A DNA stretch of 64,000 nt from Pelagimonas sp017744045 (GCF_017744045.1 NZ_JAGHRD010000004.1), one strand, 5' to 3'. Positions 23,200-33,043 are shown, counted from the stretch's first letter. Numbers and translations are program-made. Notes: a model not told the origin generated them from the sequence alone.

Positions 23200-25115
23200 G
23201 CGTTGGGTTCCGGTTCCATTCCGCCATCGCCTGATGGCTTGGCCTTGGTTTTCGTTTTCGGAATCGCGGTGATGCTTGGCTTATCCGCCTCGGCACTGCC
23301 ACCGTGATCATCATCATCGGCATGGGGCGGCTCACCGCGCATGACGCGCTGAATTTCTTCGCCTGTCAGGGTTTCATATTCCAACAAGCCCTGCGCCAGA
23401 CGCTCGAAATCATCGTTGCGTTCCAGAATGATCTCACGCGCGCGCTCATATCCAGCCTGGATAAAGTTACGCACCTCTTCTTCGATCAGCTCTTTGGTAT
23501 GGGCCGAGACCGACAGGCCAGCGGTGTTACCCTGATAACCTTCGGCCGCCTCGCGATAGTCGATATTGCCGATCTTTTCCGACATGCCCCATTGCAGAAC
23601 CATCGCCCGCGCCAAGGCCGACGCCTGCTGAATGTCACCCGCGGGACCGTTTGACACCTGATCCTCACCATATTTGATGATCTCAGCCGCCTTCCCCGCC
23701 ATGGTCATGGCCAGGCGCTGGTGGCATTCATCCTTGAACATGTTGAGACGGTCAATCTCAGGCAGGCTCATCACCATACCCAGCGCACCACCGCGCGGGA
23801 TAATGGTTGCTTTATAAACCGGGTCACATTTCGGCAGGTGAATCCCGACCAAAGCGTGGCCTGCTTCGTGATAGGCGGTCATTTCCTTTTGCTCATCGGT
23901 CAAGACCATGGATCGGCGTTCCGCGCCCATCATAACCTTGTCCTTGGCCTGTTCGAAATCTTCCATCGTCACGAAACGACGGCCCACGCGCGCCGCCATC
24001 AGCGCCGCTTCGTTCACGAGGTTGGCAAGATCGGCGCCAGAGAAGCCCGGCGTACCACGCGCGATGATGCGCAGATCGACATCGGGTCCCAGAGGGATCT
24101 TGCGCGCATGCACGGCGAGGATCTTGTCACGGCCTTTTATGTCGGGGTTCGGCACAGTGACCTGACGGTCAAAACGGCCCGGGCGCAGCAGCGCCGGGTC
24201 AAGCACATCCCGTCTGTTGGTCGCGGCAACGATGATCACACCCTCATTGGCTTCGAATCCGTCCATTTCAACCAGCAATTGGTTAAGGGTCTGTTCACGT
24301 TCGTCGTTACCACCGCCGTAACCTTGGCCACGGGCGCGGCCCACAGCGTCGATTTCGTCGATGAACACGATACAAGGCGCGTTCTTTTTCGCCTGTTCAA
24401 ACATGTCGCGCACACGGCTTGCACCCACGCCCACAAACATCTCAACAAAGTCAGAGCCCGAGATGGTAAAGAACGGCACGCCCGCCTCGCCCGCAATCGC
24501 GCGCGCCAGCAGGGTTTTACCGGTGCCCGGAGGGCCCACCAACAGCGCACCTTTGGGGATCTTGCCGCCCAGACGCGAGAATTTCTGCGGGTTGCGCAGG
24601 AATTCAACGATCTCTTCCAGCTCTTCCTTGGCTTCGTCAATGCCAGCCACATCGTCAAAGGTCACGCGACCCTGTTTTTCGGTCAGCAGCTTGGCCTTGG
24701 ATTTGCCAAAGCCCATCGCGCCACCTTTGCCGCCGCCCTGCATGCGGTTCATGAAATAGATCCACACACCGATCAGCAGCAGGAAGGGCAGCAGCCCGAT
24801 GATAAAGGCCTGGAAACCGCTTTGCTCTTGCTGTTCGGCCCAAACTGGCACGTCGTTCTGGATCAGCAGATCAGTGACTTCGTGATCGGTCGGCTTGATC
24901 GCAACGTGATCCTTGCCGTCCTTGGTGCGATAGCGCACCTGCTCGCCGTCCAGGACGACCGAGTCGACGGATTTGGATTCCACCGCTTCTACGAATTCAG
25001 AATAGCTCGCTTCCTTGCTTTGCAAGGTGCTTCCATTGTTCGAAAACAGGCTGAAGAGAGCAAAGATCAGTACAAAAAGTACGATCCAAAAGGCGATATT
25101 TCGAGCGTTGCCCAA
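23196..25115 (-). CDS. ftsH: ATP-dependent zinc metalloprotease FtsH
   Basis: A 639-residue inner-membrane AAA+ protease that degrades unstable membrane and regulatory proteins as a hexamer. There are two N-terminal helices, Walker A GPPGTGKT, Walker B IVFIDEIDAVG, and the second region of homology. The zinc motif AYHEAGHALVG lies near residue 415. TTG at 25115 is chosen as start because GGGAG lies seven bases upstream and the product begins MGNARNIAF as in relatives; no suitable ATG exists. It follows tilS by 90 bases and overlaps the methyltransferase gene. Confidence 0.96.
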   Translation of the reverse strand: MGNARNIAFWIVLFVLIFALFSLFSNNGSTLQSKEASYSEFVEAVESKSVDSVVLDGEQVRYRTKDGKDHVAIKPTDHEVTDLLIQNDVPVWAEQQEQSGFQAFIIGLLPFLLLIGVWIYFMNRMQGGGKGGAMGFGKSKAKLLTEKQGRVTFDDVAGIDEAKEELEEIVEFLRNPQKFSRLGGKIPKGALLVGPPGTGKTLLARAIAGEAGVPFFTISGSDFVEMFVGVGASRVRDMFEQAKKNAPCIVFIDEIDAVGRARGQGYGGGNDEREQTLNQLLVEMDGFEANEGVIIVAATNRRDVLDPALLRPGRFDRQVTVPNPDIKGRDKILAVHARKIPLGPDVDLRIIARGTPGFSGADLANLVNEAALMAARVGRRFVTMEDFEQAKDKVMMGAERRSMVLTDEQKEMTAYHEAGHALVGIHLPKCDPVYKATIIPRGGALGMVMSLPEIDRLNMFKDECHQRLAMTMAGKAAEIIKYGEDQVSNGPAGDIQQASALARAMVLQWGMSEKIGNIDYREAAEGYQGNTAGLSVSAHTKELIEEEVRNFIQAGYERAREIILERNDDFERLAQGLLEYETLTGEEIQRVMRGEPPHADDDDHGGSAEADKPSITAIPKTKTKAKPSGDGGMEPEPNA

Positions 25116-25205
25116 GGAAGGTCTCCCAAGTGACGGCTGAGGATTTCGGACGCGCAGGGCGCATTTCCGGCGTTGAGACACAACATAGACATGAAATGCC
25201 TGTGT

Positions 25206-26603
25206 TCAATGCGAAAGAAGGAAGCGGGTAAAGCTGTGCGATTGGCGCCCCATTGGCCTGAGCTGGCTTGTCTTGCCCGGTCCAATGCCCAAGGCATCAC
25301 AGGCAACAAGCCTGTTACCATCCCAGATGGATGGCAGGCTGCGCGCGGCATGGTAAGGCACTGTTGCCTCACGTTTATTTTCAAAACTCTGCCAACCTGC
25401 GTCGCCCAGGGCGCGAATGGTCAGACCCTGCATATCAGGATGGAAAACACGCCACCTTTGGTCCCATAGACCGGGGGTGCCGACCGTAGATTGGCAGGAA
25501 ATCAGCGCTTTCTCTTCTCGAAAAATGCGCAGATTCTCGCGCTCTGCGCGTAATTCGCAGCCATGAAGCGTACCGCCGCCGCCCGCAAGCGCGCGATCCA
25601 ACAGCTCTTCCAGCGGGGTTTCGCGGGGGCGATAGGGGTTCGTTGACACATATTGCAGCGCGGCGGCGAGCAGGCGCAGTTGTGTGTCACGCTCCACACC
25701 GGCAAACCCGTCGCGGTTCAACAGCAAGTCGCCGGTTGAGCGGCCATTGGCCACGCCCTCGCTGCCAATCTCGCGCCATACCTGACAAGCGCGCTGCGCC
25801 AAGGCCTCTTGCGCGCGGCGCAAGCGTTGGGCGGTTCCGGCCAGCAGATCAACGCCCAGGCCCAGCGGCTCCAAATCGCGCAGCAGATGCCGCATTTTAA
25901 CCCGATCGTATTTGCGATCCTCGTTTGAGGGGTCTTCGGCCCAAGGGGTTTTCAGAACCTTGATGTGGTGGCGCAGCTCTTGCCGCGTCATGGACAGGCA
26001 GGGGCGCAGGATTTCATAGGACCTTTGGCCAGCGGATTGATCGGTTTGCGGCGGCAGGTCGCCCTCGAATTCACCAGCCCGCAATTCCTCCAGATGATCA
26101 GACGAGCGATACAGGCGCCGCTCTTGCATGGCCGACAGCCCCTCTACCCCCGATCCGCGTTTCAATCGCATCAGAAAGGTCTCGGCCAGATCATCCTTGG
26201 TATGGGCCACCAGCACATGGCGCAAAGCGCCGCGCCAGCGGTCAATCAGATCCAAGCGGGCTTTGCGCGCTTCATCCTGCACATTGCCTTTGCCATCCCA
26301 ATGCCAGCGCAAGGTCGCGTGTTTATGCCCCAGCAGCGCGCATTCCTGCGCGACTATGGCCGCCTCATCAACACTTTCGGGGCGCAAGCCGTGATCCACG
26401 GTCACAACCCACAGGGTCACACCCCAAACCCGCGTCCAATTATGGGCAAGGGTCAGCATGGCCATGCTGTCTCCACCGCCCGACACGGCCAGCGCGATAT
26501 CACTTGGAAAATCAGGCCCCAGCAATTGGCCCATGGCATCGGCAAAGCGTTGATCGAGGCTGTTTTCAGCCCCTTTCATCGTCCCGCCCATAGCGCCGGT
26601 CAC
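25206..26603 (-). CDS. tilS: tRNA(Ile)-lysidine synthase
   Basis: A 465-residue enzyme that attaches lysine to C34 of tRNA-Ile(CAU), allowing it to read AUA. The PP-loop SGGGDSMAML lies near residue 41, with VDHGLRPES and AHTKDDLAETFLMR next. It starts at a GTG that overlaps the cpoB stop by four bases (GTGA); ATG at 26579 is the alternative. It sits between cpoB and ftsH, the order usual in Rhodobacteraceae. Confidence 0.93.
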   Translation of the reverse strand: MTGAMGGTMKGAENSLDQRFADAMGQLLGPDFPSDIALAVSGGGDSMAMLTLAHNWTRVWGVTLWVVTVDHGLRPESVDEAAIVAQECALLGHKHATLRWHWDGKGNVQDEARKARLDLIDRWRGALRHVLVAHTKDDLAETFLMRLKRGSGVEGLSAMQERRLYRSSDHLEELRAGEFEGDLPPQTDQSAGQRSYEILRPCLSMTRQELRHHIKVLKTPWAEDPSNEDRKYDRVKMRHLLRDLEPLGLGVDLLAGTAQRLRRAQEALAQRACQVWREIGSEGVANGRSTGDLLLNRDGFAGVERDTQLRLLAAALQYVSTNPYRPRETPLEELLDRALAGGGGTLHGCELRAERENLRIFREEKALISCQSTVGTPGLWDQRWRVFHPDMQGLTIRALGDAGWQSFENKREATVPYHAARSLPSIWDGNRLVACDALGIGPGKTSQLRPMGRQSHSFTRFLLSH

Positions 26604-27439
26604 TGGCAGCCGATCTCTGCCTTGCTGGCTTCGGCTTGGGCGATAAAGTCAGACCCCGGATAGCGCGCGGCAACCTCGGACAGGGTCACGCAGGCCTCGG
26701 GGGCCGAACCAAGCGCGGCCAAAGACACGCCCAAACGCCAAAGCGCCTCGGGGGCCGAGTTATCTTCGGGAAAGCCGGAATAGGCGGTCAAGTAACGGCG
26801 CGCCGCTTCGCGCGTATCGCCCTGCCCCTCAAGGGCGCGGCCCTCACCGATCAAAGCCGCCACTTCCAGCGGGCCTTGGGGATAGGTTTCGCGGAACAGC
26901 GCGAACATCTGCGCCGCCCCGGCAAAATCCTGATCGGTCAGCGCTTTTTGCGCATCCAGGAAATCAGCCTCTTCGCTCACCGCTAATTCGCCTGCGCCCA
27001 ATGGCAAGCCATCGGTTGCAACGACCTGCGCGGGAGCAGGGGCTGGCGCGACGGCCCCGCTATCGCCCCCCAAAAGCGGCGTTTGACCGAGATTGCCAAT
27101 GTCACAGCCGGGTTCCAACTCGCACAACCGGAATTCGAGATCGCCCAGACGGTTGGTGCCATCCTTGACCACGCGGGAAATGCGGAATTCCAGCTCTTCG
27201 GCCTTGGCGGTGACACGTTGCAGCTGGGTTTCGATCGAGTTGATGCGTTCCAGTTGATCACCGCTCAGCACCACGCCCGCCCCGCCTGTGGTGGACAATT
27301 CGCGTTGCAGTTTCGCCAGCTCAACCGACAAAACCACCATATCCTGACGGATATCGGCCAATGTCTCCTGGCTTTGCGCCGCAAGGGGCATGGCGAGGGC
27401 GATGGCCAGAACCGGCCCGAAAACACTGGATTTGCGCAT
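26600..27439 (-). CDS. cpoB: Tol-Pal system protein CpoB (YbgF)
   Basis: A 279-residue periplasmic protein that links Tol-Pal to peptidoglycan synthesis at division. Signal peptide about residues 1-21 (LAIALAMPLAAQSQ). A coiled-coil segment of about residues 30-100 serves trimerisation (LAKLQREL, INSIETQLQRVTAKAEEL). TPR-like repeats follow in the last 130 residues (ALTDQDFAGAAQMFALFRETYPQGP). Next gene after pal in the tol operon. The stop overlaps tilS. Confidence 0.92.
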   Translation of the reverse strand: MRKSSVFGPVLAIALAMPLAAQSQETLADIRQDMVVLSVELAKLQRELSTTGGAGVVLSGDQLERINSIETQLQRVTAKAEELEFRISRVVKDGTNRLGDLEFRLCELEPGCDIGNLGQTPLLGGDSGAVAPAPAPAQVVATDGLPLGAGELAVSEEADFLDAQKALTDQDFAGAAQMFALFRETYPQGPLEVAALIGEGRALEGQGDTREAARRYLTAYSGFPEDNSAPEALWRLGVSLAALGSAPEACVTLSEVAARYPGSDFIAQAEASKAEIGCQ

Positions 27440-27466
27440 GGGGTTCCCTTGTTTCTTAGCTTGGCC

Positions 27467-27988
27467 TTAGCTGCTCAACCCGGCGGAAAGGATGGTCACC
27501 GCGCGGCGGTTCTTGGCATAACAGGCCTCAGCCGAACAGATCTCAAGCGGGCGTTCCTTGCCGTAGCTGACGAATTTCAGACGATTGGCTGACACGCCGC
27601 GCGACACAAGGTATTCCATCACCGCATTGGCGCGACGCGCTCCCAGGGCAAGGTTGTATTCACGGGTGCCTTGTTCGTCTGCGTGGCCTTCGATCACGGC
27701 CAAATAATCGCTATTGCTGATCAGCCATTCTGCCTGACGGTCCAAGGTCACGCGGCCCTCGGCGCTTAGGGTGGATTGGTCAACAAGGAACAAGACACGA
27801 TCGCCGATCCGCTGCTGGAAATGCGCCACCGAGGTCGGATCATCAGCGCTGCCGGGAACGATGCCAGGAACAGGAGCCGTCGCCCCAACACCTGCGCCAT
27901 CATCACCCGAGCCGAAACGGTTAGGATTGGTACAGGCGGCAAGGCCCAGCGCTGCGACCAGCATGATGGTCTTTGGAAGAATGCTCAT
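27467..27988 (-). CDS. pal: peptidoglycan-associated lipoprotein Pal
   Basis: A 173-residue outer-membrane lipoprotein. The signal sequence ends in the lipobox LAAC at about residue 19. The OmpA-like peptidoglycan-binding domain fills the last 110 residues (IEGHADEQGTREYNLALGARRA). It binds TolB and peptidoglycan. It lies 28 bases upstream of cpoB and 124 bases after tolB. Confidence 0.96.
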   Translation of the reverse strand: MSILPKTIMLVAALGLAACTNPNRFGSGDDGAGVGATAPVPGIVPGSADDPTSVAHFQQRIGDRVLFLVDQSTLSAEGRVTLDRQAEWLISNSDYLAVIEGHADEQGTREYNLALGARRANAVMEYLVSRGVSANRLKFVSYGKERPLEICSAEACYAKNRRAVTILSAGLSS

Positions 27989-28112
27989 TTTGTCTCTCGT
28001 TCTGCTCTTGTGCTTATCGTGTGCTTGGCATTGTAGGTTGGCCGCAATCTAGCACAGCTCGGCCTTGGCGGGAATCCGCTTTGTTTTTATGTGCAAGCCG
28101 CCGCCCATGAGG

Positions 28113-29435
28113 TTACTGAAGCGGCCCCCAGCTTGGGTCCGATCCACCGGCAGGCGTGCGCACGCGTTTCAGGTTGCGACCGGAAATATCTACAGAATAC
28201 AAGGCCGAAGCCCCCTGAGCGCCTTGCGTTTCGCGGGCAAACATCAGCACACGACCATTCGGGGCCCATGTCGGGCCTTCGTCCAAAAAGCTGGCGGTCA
28301 GCAGGCGTTCTTCGGAACCATCGGTGCGCATCACGCCAATGTGAAACCGCCCCTGGTTCTGTTTGGTAAAGGCAATCAAGTCCCCGCGCGGCGACCAGAC
28401 CGGCGTGCCATAGCGCCCCTGGCCAAAGCTGATCCGCGTGGCCTCGCCCCCGGCGGCGGGCATGATGTAAAGCTGCTGGGTGCCGCTGCGGTCGCTTTCA
28501 AAGACGATCTGGCTGCCATCGGGGCTATAGCTGGGCGCGGTTTCAATCGCGGGCGAGACCGACAAACGGCGCGTCGCCCCACTGGCCACATCCATCGCCC
28601 AAATATCAGTATTGGACCCTTGGGTGAGCGAATAAACAACCGTGCGCCCATCGGGTGAAAAGCGCGGCGCAAAGCTCATCACGCCATCATTGGCCTGCAA
28701 AATGCGGCTTTGCACGTCACCGACGGTCAGCACATGCACACGCGGAAAGCCGGTTTCATAGCTGGTATAAAGCACCCGGTCACCACCGGGTGAAAAGCGC
28801 GGGGCCAAAACGATGGACTGGCTGCCGGTCAGGTATTGAACATTGGACCCGTCATAATCCATGACGGCCAGACGTTTCTGACGCTCATTCTTGGGGCCGG
28901 TTTCTGAAACAAAAACAACTCGGCTGTCAAAGTAGGGGCTTTCACCGGTCAACCGGGCATAGACTTGATCCGCCACCTTATGCGCCAGACGCCGCCAGCC
29001 ATCGGCGGTTGAGGCAAATTGCATCCCCTGCCCCAGTTCTTGGCCAGCAAACACATCCCAGACGCGGAACTTGACGATAATCCGCCCGCTGTCATCCGTA
29101 CTGACCGCGCCGGTGATCAAAGCCTGAGAATTCACCGCTTTCCAATCGGCAAACTGAACCGGCGCACCAAAGCTGGAAATACCCGAGATATGCGCATCAC
29201 GCGGGATCTCGCGAAACAGCCCGGTGCCGGTCAGATCTTCGGCAATCACCCGGCTGATATTTTCCGCATGGGTCATCGCCGCAGAAGTTTCGGGCACAAA
29301 ATTCGGCACCGCATAGGGCATGGGTTCAACCACACCTTGGTCCAGCGTGAGCCGCAAAGGCTCTTGCGCCGTGACGAAACCGGGAAGAAGCGCCATGAGC
29401 AACGCAATCAACATGGGGATCAGGCGGGTCTGCAT
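28113..29435 (-). CDS. tolB: Tol-Pal system beta-propeller protein TolB
   Basis: A 440-residue periplasmic protein. Signal peptide about residues 1-23 (IALLMALLPGFVTAQ), an N-terminal alpha/beta domain, then WD40-like beta-propeller repeats visible as APRFSPGGD, APRFSPDGR, APSYSPDGS, TPVWSPRGD and GPTWAPNGR. It bridges Pal and TolA. Length is normal. It follows tolA after 137 bases with no clear terminator between. Confidence 0.96.
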   Translation of the reverse strand: MQTRLIPMLIALLMALLPGFVTAQEPLRLTLDQGVVEPMPYAVPNFVPETSAAMTHAENISRVIAEDLTGTGLFREIPRDAHISGISSFGAPVQFADWKAVNSQALITGAVSTDDSGRIIVKFRVWDVFAGQELGQGMQFASTADGWRRLAHKVADQVYARLTGESPYFDSRVVFVSETGPKNERQKRLAVMDYDGSNVQYLTGSQSIVLAPRFSPGGDRVLYTSYETGFPRVHVLTVGDVQSRILQANDGVMSFAPRFSPDGRTVVYSLTQGSNTDIWAMDVASGATRRLSVSPAIETAPSYSPDGSQIVFESDRSGTQQLYIMPAAGGEATRISFGQGRYGTPVWSPRGDLIAFTKQNQGRFHIGVMRTDGSEERLLTASFLDEGPTWAPNGRVLMFARETQGAQGASALYSVDISGRNLKRVRTPAGGSDPSWGPLQ

Positions 29436-29572
29436 TCTGGGCTGCCTTCCTTGGGAACTGCTCGGTTCATTTTTCTCGCTCGCAGAGCGGTTAAAGCCAC
29501 ATTAGCCATATTTTCTTGCTGCACAAACACCCCGACGGGCCGAAATTGGCGGGGAATTGCGCATGACATCGC

Positions 29573-30739
29573 TCACCTCAACCGCATGGATGAGGGGTCA
29601 AAGGTCATTTCAACCTTCTTCCAGTGATCATATTTCTCAACCGGCAGGTCATAGCCGCCATTCTGACAGCGCAGCACCGCACGGCGCGCAGATTGGAAGG
29701 CCGCCTCGGCAGCTGTCCCGCTTCCCCCGCTTGATGACAGCAATTTCAGTGTGCTTGGCAGGACCTTTCCATCGCGGTCGAGCTCAAAGCCCAGGGTCAC
29801 GGTGACATTGGCCGCCTGGCTGCCCACATCGACCACCCAGCAGGATTCCACCGCCAGTTTCAGCCCTTCCTTTTCGCCACGGGTCAGTGGCGGGCCGGAT
29901 GGGGCATCTGCATCATCCCCCGCCGCCAAAGCCTCGGCCAGGGCGGCATTCAGCGCGTCATCCGTGCTTGGCGCGGGGTCTGGTTCCGGATCACCCGACG
30001 GTTCCGGTTCGGCCGCCGGGGCCGCCGCTGCAATGCTTTGCGGGCGGGCCTGCGGGCGCAGGGATTTAGTGATCGCACCCGACGGATCTTCGGCCTCGGT
30101 GACGATTTCCGGCGCGGCCTCTTCTGGGGCCGTGGCCTCTTTGTTTTCTTCGGCCACATCCGGGCTTTCAACATCTGGCGATGCCGCCTGCTGCGTGTCC
30201 GGGGCCACAACCGTATCAGGCTCTGGCGGCGCGATGGCTTCGGGCGCGACACGCGGCGCAGGTCGCGGTTTTGGTCGCAGCGACCGCGTTGGGGCCGCCG
30301 AGCTTGGCAAAGGTGCAGGTTCCGGGGCCGGTGGCACATCCGGTTCTGGCTCTGGCGGGATCAGCACCGGCGGCGTGTCGGTCACGTCTGCAGGCTGAGG
30401 CGGCGGCGGCACATCTGGCAGCGGCTCGGGCGCAGGTGGCGTTGGGGCTGGCTGCGGCTCGGGCTGCACAGGTGGTTCAGGCGCGGGCTGAGGGGCTGGG
30501 GGTTCCGGCGTCGGCTCTGGTTCAGGGGGCGGCGCAGGCTGAACCGGCGCTGGCGCGGGTTGCTCTGGGGCCGGGCCGCTGGGTTCTGGCTGGGTAAGGG
30601 CGGCAAATTCCGCCTCGGAAATCACCGAGACATTGGCCACTTCCAATTCAGGCGGGTCGGCTTGGAACAAACCGCCAAACAGCAACCATCCGATTGCCAG
30701 GGCATGCGCCCCACCTGATATGACCAATCCGCGCTGCAT
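29573..30739 (-). CDS. tolA: TolA-like cell envelope protein
   Basis: A 388-residue protein with one N-terminal helix (SGGAHALAIGWLLFGGLF). A very long proline/glutamate/alanine-rich linker covers about residues 48-270, followed by a C-terminal TonB/TolA-like domain (LKLAVESCWVV to the end). The usual TolA helical Ala-Lys domain is replaced by the PE-rich linker, as in other Rhodobacteraceae. It spans the periplasm and pulls on TolB/Pal using TolQR. It lies nine bases after tolR. Confidence 0.92.
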   Translation of the reverse strand: MQRGLVISGGAHALAIGWLLFGGLFQADPPELEVANVSVISEAEFAALTQPEPSGPAPEQPAPAPVQPAPPPEPEPTPEPPAPQPAPEPPVQPEPQPAPTPPAPEPLPDVPPPPQPADVTDTPPVLIPPEPEPDVPPAPEPAPLPSSAAPTRSLRPKPRPAPRVAPEAIAPPEPDTVVAPDTQQAASPDVESPDVAEENKEATAPEEAAPEIVTEAEDPSGAITKSLRPQARPQSIAAAAPAAEPEPSGDPEPDPAPSTDDALNAALAEALAAGDDADAPSGPPLTRGEKEGLKLAVESCWVVDVGSQAANVTVTLGFELDRDGKVLPSTLKLLSSSGGSGTAAEAAFQSARRAVLRCQNGGYDLPVEKYDHWKKVEMTFDPSSMRLR

Positions 30740-30748
30740 ATCCGCGCC

Positions 30749-31228
30749 TTAATTGTCGTCGCCATTCAGGGCCGGGCCACCCACATCGGTCACCAGACCG
30801 ATCGAGGAAAACCCGCCCGCATTCAACGCTCCCATGATCTGGGCCACGTCCTCATAGGGGACCACCCCATCCGCACGCAGATAGACCCGGTCATCGCTCC
30901 GTTCAGCGGCAATGGCGCGCAGGCGCGGGATCAACTCTTCTCGGGTGATTTCGGTGCTCTGGATCAACACCGTGCCATCCGCCGCAATCGACACGGTCAG
31001 CGGCTCTTCGGTTTCCTGTGGCAGGGCCTGCGCGGCGGTCTTGGGCAGTTCCACCGGCACGCCAACGGTCAAAAGCGGGGCCGCGACCATGAAAATGATC
31101 AGCAGCACCAGCATGACATCCACAAATGGCGTGACGTTGATTTCCGACATCGGCGCGGCCTTGCCCCTGCGCCCACGTCTGCGACGGTTGCCTCCGCCGC
31201 CGCCATTTTTCATGACACCCGCGCCCAT
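30749..31228 (-). CDS. tolR: Tol-Pal system protein TolR
   Basis: A 159-residue ExbD/TolR family protein with one helix, FVDVMLVLLIIFMV, whose Asp is the proton-binding residue. The basic glycine-rich N-terminus (GGGGGNRRRRGRRGK) is typical here. It works with TolQ as the proton-driven motor. ATG 31228 or the Met five codons later may be used. Gap to tolQ is three bases. Confidence 0.95.
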   Translation of the reverse strand: MGAGVMKNGGGGGNRRRRGRRGKAAPMSEINVTPFVDVMLVLLIIFMVAAPLLTVGVPVELPKTAAQALPQETEEPLTVSIAADGTVLIQSTEITREELIPRLRAIAAERSDDRVYLRADGVVPYEDVAQIMGALNAGGFSSIGLVTDVGGPALNGDDN

Positions 31229-31231
31229 GGC

Positions 31232-31927
31232 TCAGCTGTCCAACTGGCGCGACAGGATGGTCGAGAACTCATCAGCAAAGCTTTCATAGCCTGCGATGAT
31301 GCGGTCGCTATCCGCCGAAAACTTGTTGTAAAACACCACCGCCGGGATCGCTGCCATCAGCCCCAGCCCCGTGGCCAAAAGCGCCTCGGCAATACCCGGG
31401 GCCACGACCACAAGCGATGTGTTTTGCTGCTGCGCAATCTCGATAAAGGCGTTCATGATCCCGAACACGGTCCCGAACAGCCCCACAAAAGGCGCGGTTG
31501 ACCCAACCGTGGCCAGCACCGGCAGCCCCTTTTGCAGGGCTTCACCCTCTTTCTGAATGGCCACATCCATTGAGCGATCAATCCGGCTTTGGGCATTGGC
31601 GATCAGCTGACCATCATCGCGATGGCTGCGCCGCCACTCCATCATGCCGGCGGCAAAGACCCGCTCAGCACGTCCCGAGGGTTCGACCCCGATCTGGTCA
31701 AACAGCTCATCCAGCGGCTCGCCGGACCAAAACGCCTTATCAAAGGCGTCAGCCTCTTTGCGGGCCCGGCGATACGAGATGAACTTGTCAAAGATAATCG
31801 CCCAAGCCCAAACCGAGGCGACGATCAACAACAACATAACCAGTTTGACGGTAAGTGTGGCGCGCGCGAATAGACCCCACATGGAGAAGTCGATCTCCTG
31901 CGCCAGGGCAAGCGTTTCTGCTTCCAT
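31232..31927 (-). CDS. tolQ: Tol-Pal system protein TolQ
   Basis: A 231-residue MotA/TolQ/ExbB family protein with three membrane helices: about residues 19-40, 133-155 (LPVLATVGSTAPFVGLFGTVFG) and 170-195. It forms the stator of the proton-driven Tol motor in the inner membrane. Length and motif are normal. It is separated from ybgC upstream by 282 bases that include the terminator-like repeat, so tolQRAB-pal may have its own promoter. Confidence 0.95.
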   Translation of the reverse strand: MEAETLALAQEIDFSMWGLFARATLTVKLVMLLLIVASVWAWAIIFDKFISYRRARKEADAFDKAFWSGEPLDELFDQIGVEPSGRAERVFAAGMMEWRRSHRDDGQLIANAQSRIDRSMDVAIQKEGEALQKGLPVLATVGSTAPFVGLFGTVFGIMNAFIEIAQQQNTSLVVVAPGIAEALLATGLGLMAAIPAVVFYNKFSADSDRIIAGYESFADEFSTILSRQLDS

Positions 31928-32094
31928 GAACCTGCTCTTTTCCTGTCCGGCCCCAATAAGGATTGTGTTTACGGGCTCTGATTAACAGCACTGTTAGCGT
32001 ATTTGCAGGGGAAAGGCTACTCTTTGCGCGTCATATCGCGCATTTGGAGACAAACAGGCAGAACCTTGCCTTCAACACGCCACCTTCGCTCCTT

Positions 32095-32180
32095 CTCTGG
32101 GCCACAAATATCCCGGGGTGAATTGGAGCCCTCGGGCTCCAAGAGGGGCTGGCCCCTCACAAAATCCGTCGACGGATTTT
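32095..32180 (-). repeat. structured intergenic repeat, copy 3 (long form, after ybgC)
   Basis: The core GGGCCACAAATATCCCGGGG is followed by three consecutive hairpins. A nine-base stem pairs 32123-32131 with 32134-32142. A seven-base stem pairs 32143-32149 with 32152-32158. A perfect 20-base palindrome at 32161-32180 centres on GTCGAC. It begins about 30 bases after the ybgC stop, in the minus orientation, as expected for a terminator. Confidence 0.82.
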
Positions 32181-32209
32181 GGACCCGCCCGCGGCTGGCG
32201 CAGCGCCCG

Positions 32210-32596
32210 TCAATGCACCTTGCGCCGCAATTTGGCGGGCAGGCGCGCGGGTTGACCGTCTTCATTCATACAAACGGCGGTGACTTCGGCGCGAAACACA
32301 ACCTCACCCTCGCGCAAGACCTCCTGCCCCATCACCAACCGCACCCCGGTCATCGTTCGCACCGTGGTCTGCACCTCAAGCTCGTCATCGAATTTGGCTG
32401 AGGCCAGGTAATCCGCCTCGATCCGGCGCACGACAAAGACGACCCCTTCTTCGCGCATGGCATTCTGATCCAGCCCCATTTCCTTGACCCAATCCGAGCG
32501 CGCCCGTTCGATGAATTTCAGATAATTGGCGTGATAAACAATCCCCGCCATATCGGTATCTTCGTAATAGACGCGAATGGGAAAACGGTGGGTCAT
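32210..32596 (-). CDS. ybgC: Tol-Pal system-associated acyl-CoA thioesterase YbgC
   Basis: A 128-residue hotdog thioesterase. The motif VYYEDTDMAGIVYHANYLKFIERAR holds the catalytic Asp (residues about 8-28). It precedes tolQ as in most gammaproteobacterial and alphaproteobacterial tol operons. ATG 32596 (MTHRFPIRVYYED) is chosen over an upstream Met because GGAG lies upstream and the family starts there. Confidence 0.93.
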   Translation of the reverse strand: MTHRFPIRVYYEDTDMAGIVYHANYLKFIERARSDWVKEMGLDQNAMREEGVVFVVRRIEADYLASAKFDDELEVQTTVRTMTGVRLVMGQEVLREGEVVFRAEVTAVCMNEDGQPARLPAKLRRKVH

Positions 32597-32785
32597 GATG
32601 CGGCTCCGAAACTCTCCACCAACCCATTGCAAATCAAGGCGATGGGTGCAACTAGCATATGATTAATAACAAAATTTAAGGCCGAAAGAGGGGGCAAGAA
32701 TGCCTTAACTTTCAATGCTGGTGCCTTGTCCAAGAAAGCTGGAAACAGTGTTTTCGGGATAGGATGCAGTTATGCAACATCACGG

Positions 32786-32917
32786 CTAAAGGGCAACGCT
32801 AGCAAAATAAATTAGAGCGAGTGACACACATCCTGTCACGAAAACGTAAGCGAAAAACTTGAACAAACCATCGAGCGCCTCGATGTAAGCTTTAGAGAAC
32901 CTTATAAAAAAGTCCAT
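32786..32917 (-). CDS. small membrane protein, 43 aa (candidate)
   Basis: The start is supported by GGGAG six bases upstream of ATG 32917. The product begins MDFFIRFSKAYIEAL and has one strong membrane segment, about residues 18-40 (FFAYVFVTGCVSLALIYFAS). AT content is higher than in neighbours, with about 150 bases of gene-free DNA on either side. No family recognised; proteins of this size are often missed. Confidence 0.45.
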   Translation of the reverse strand: MDFFIRFSKAYIEALDGLFKFFAYVFVTGCVSLALIYFASVAL

Positions 32918-33043
32918 TTTCGCTCCCAAACTAAAGGACACTTCCAAAACCATTTCATTTGAAAGTAGGAACTGAAACCTCAAAACTCAATTCTAGACTT
33001 CGAAGACACCACTTCATTCTACTGCAAATCCTACACCGTCACC

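Noticed and set aside
23721..25133. Plus-strand open frame of 470 codons opposite ftsH
   Set aside because: Antisense to FtsH with composition expected of a reverse frame; no independent evidence.
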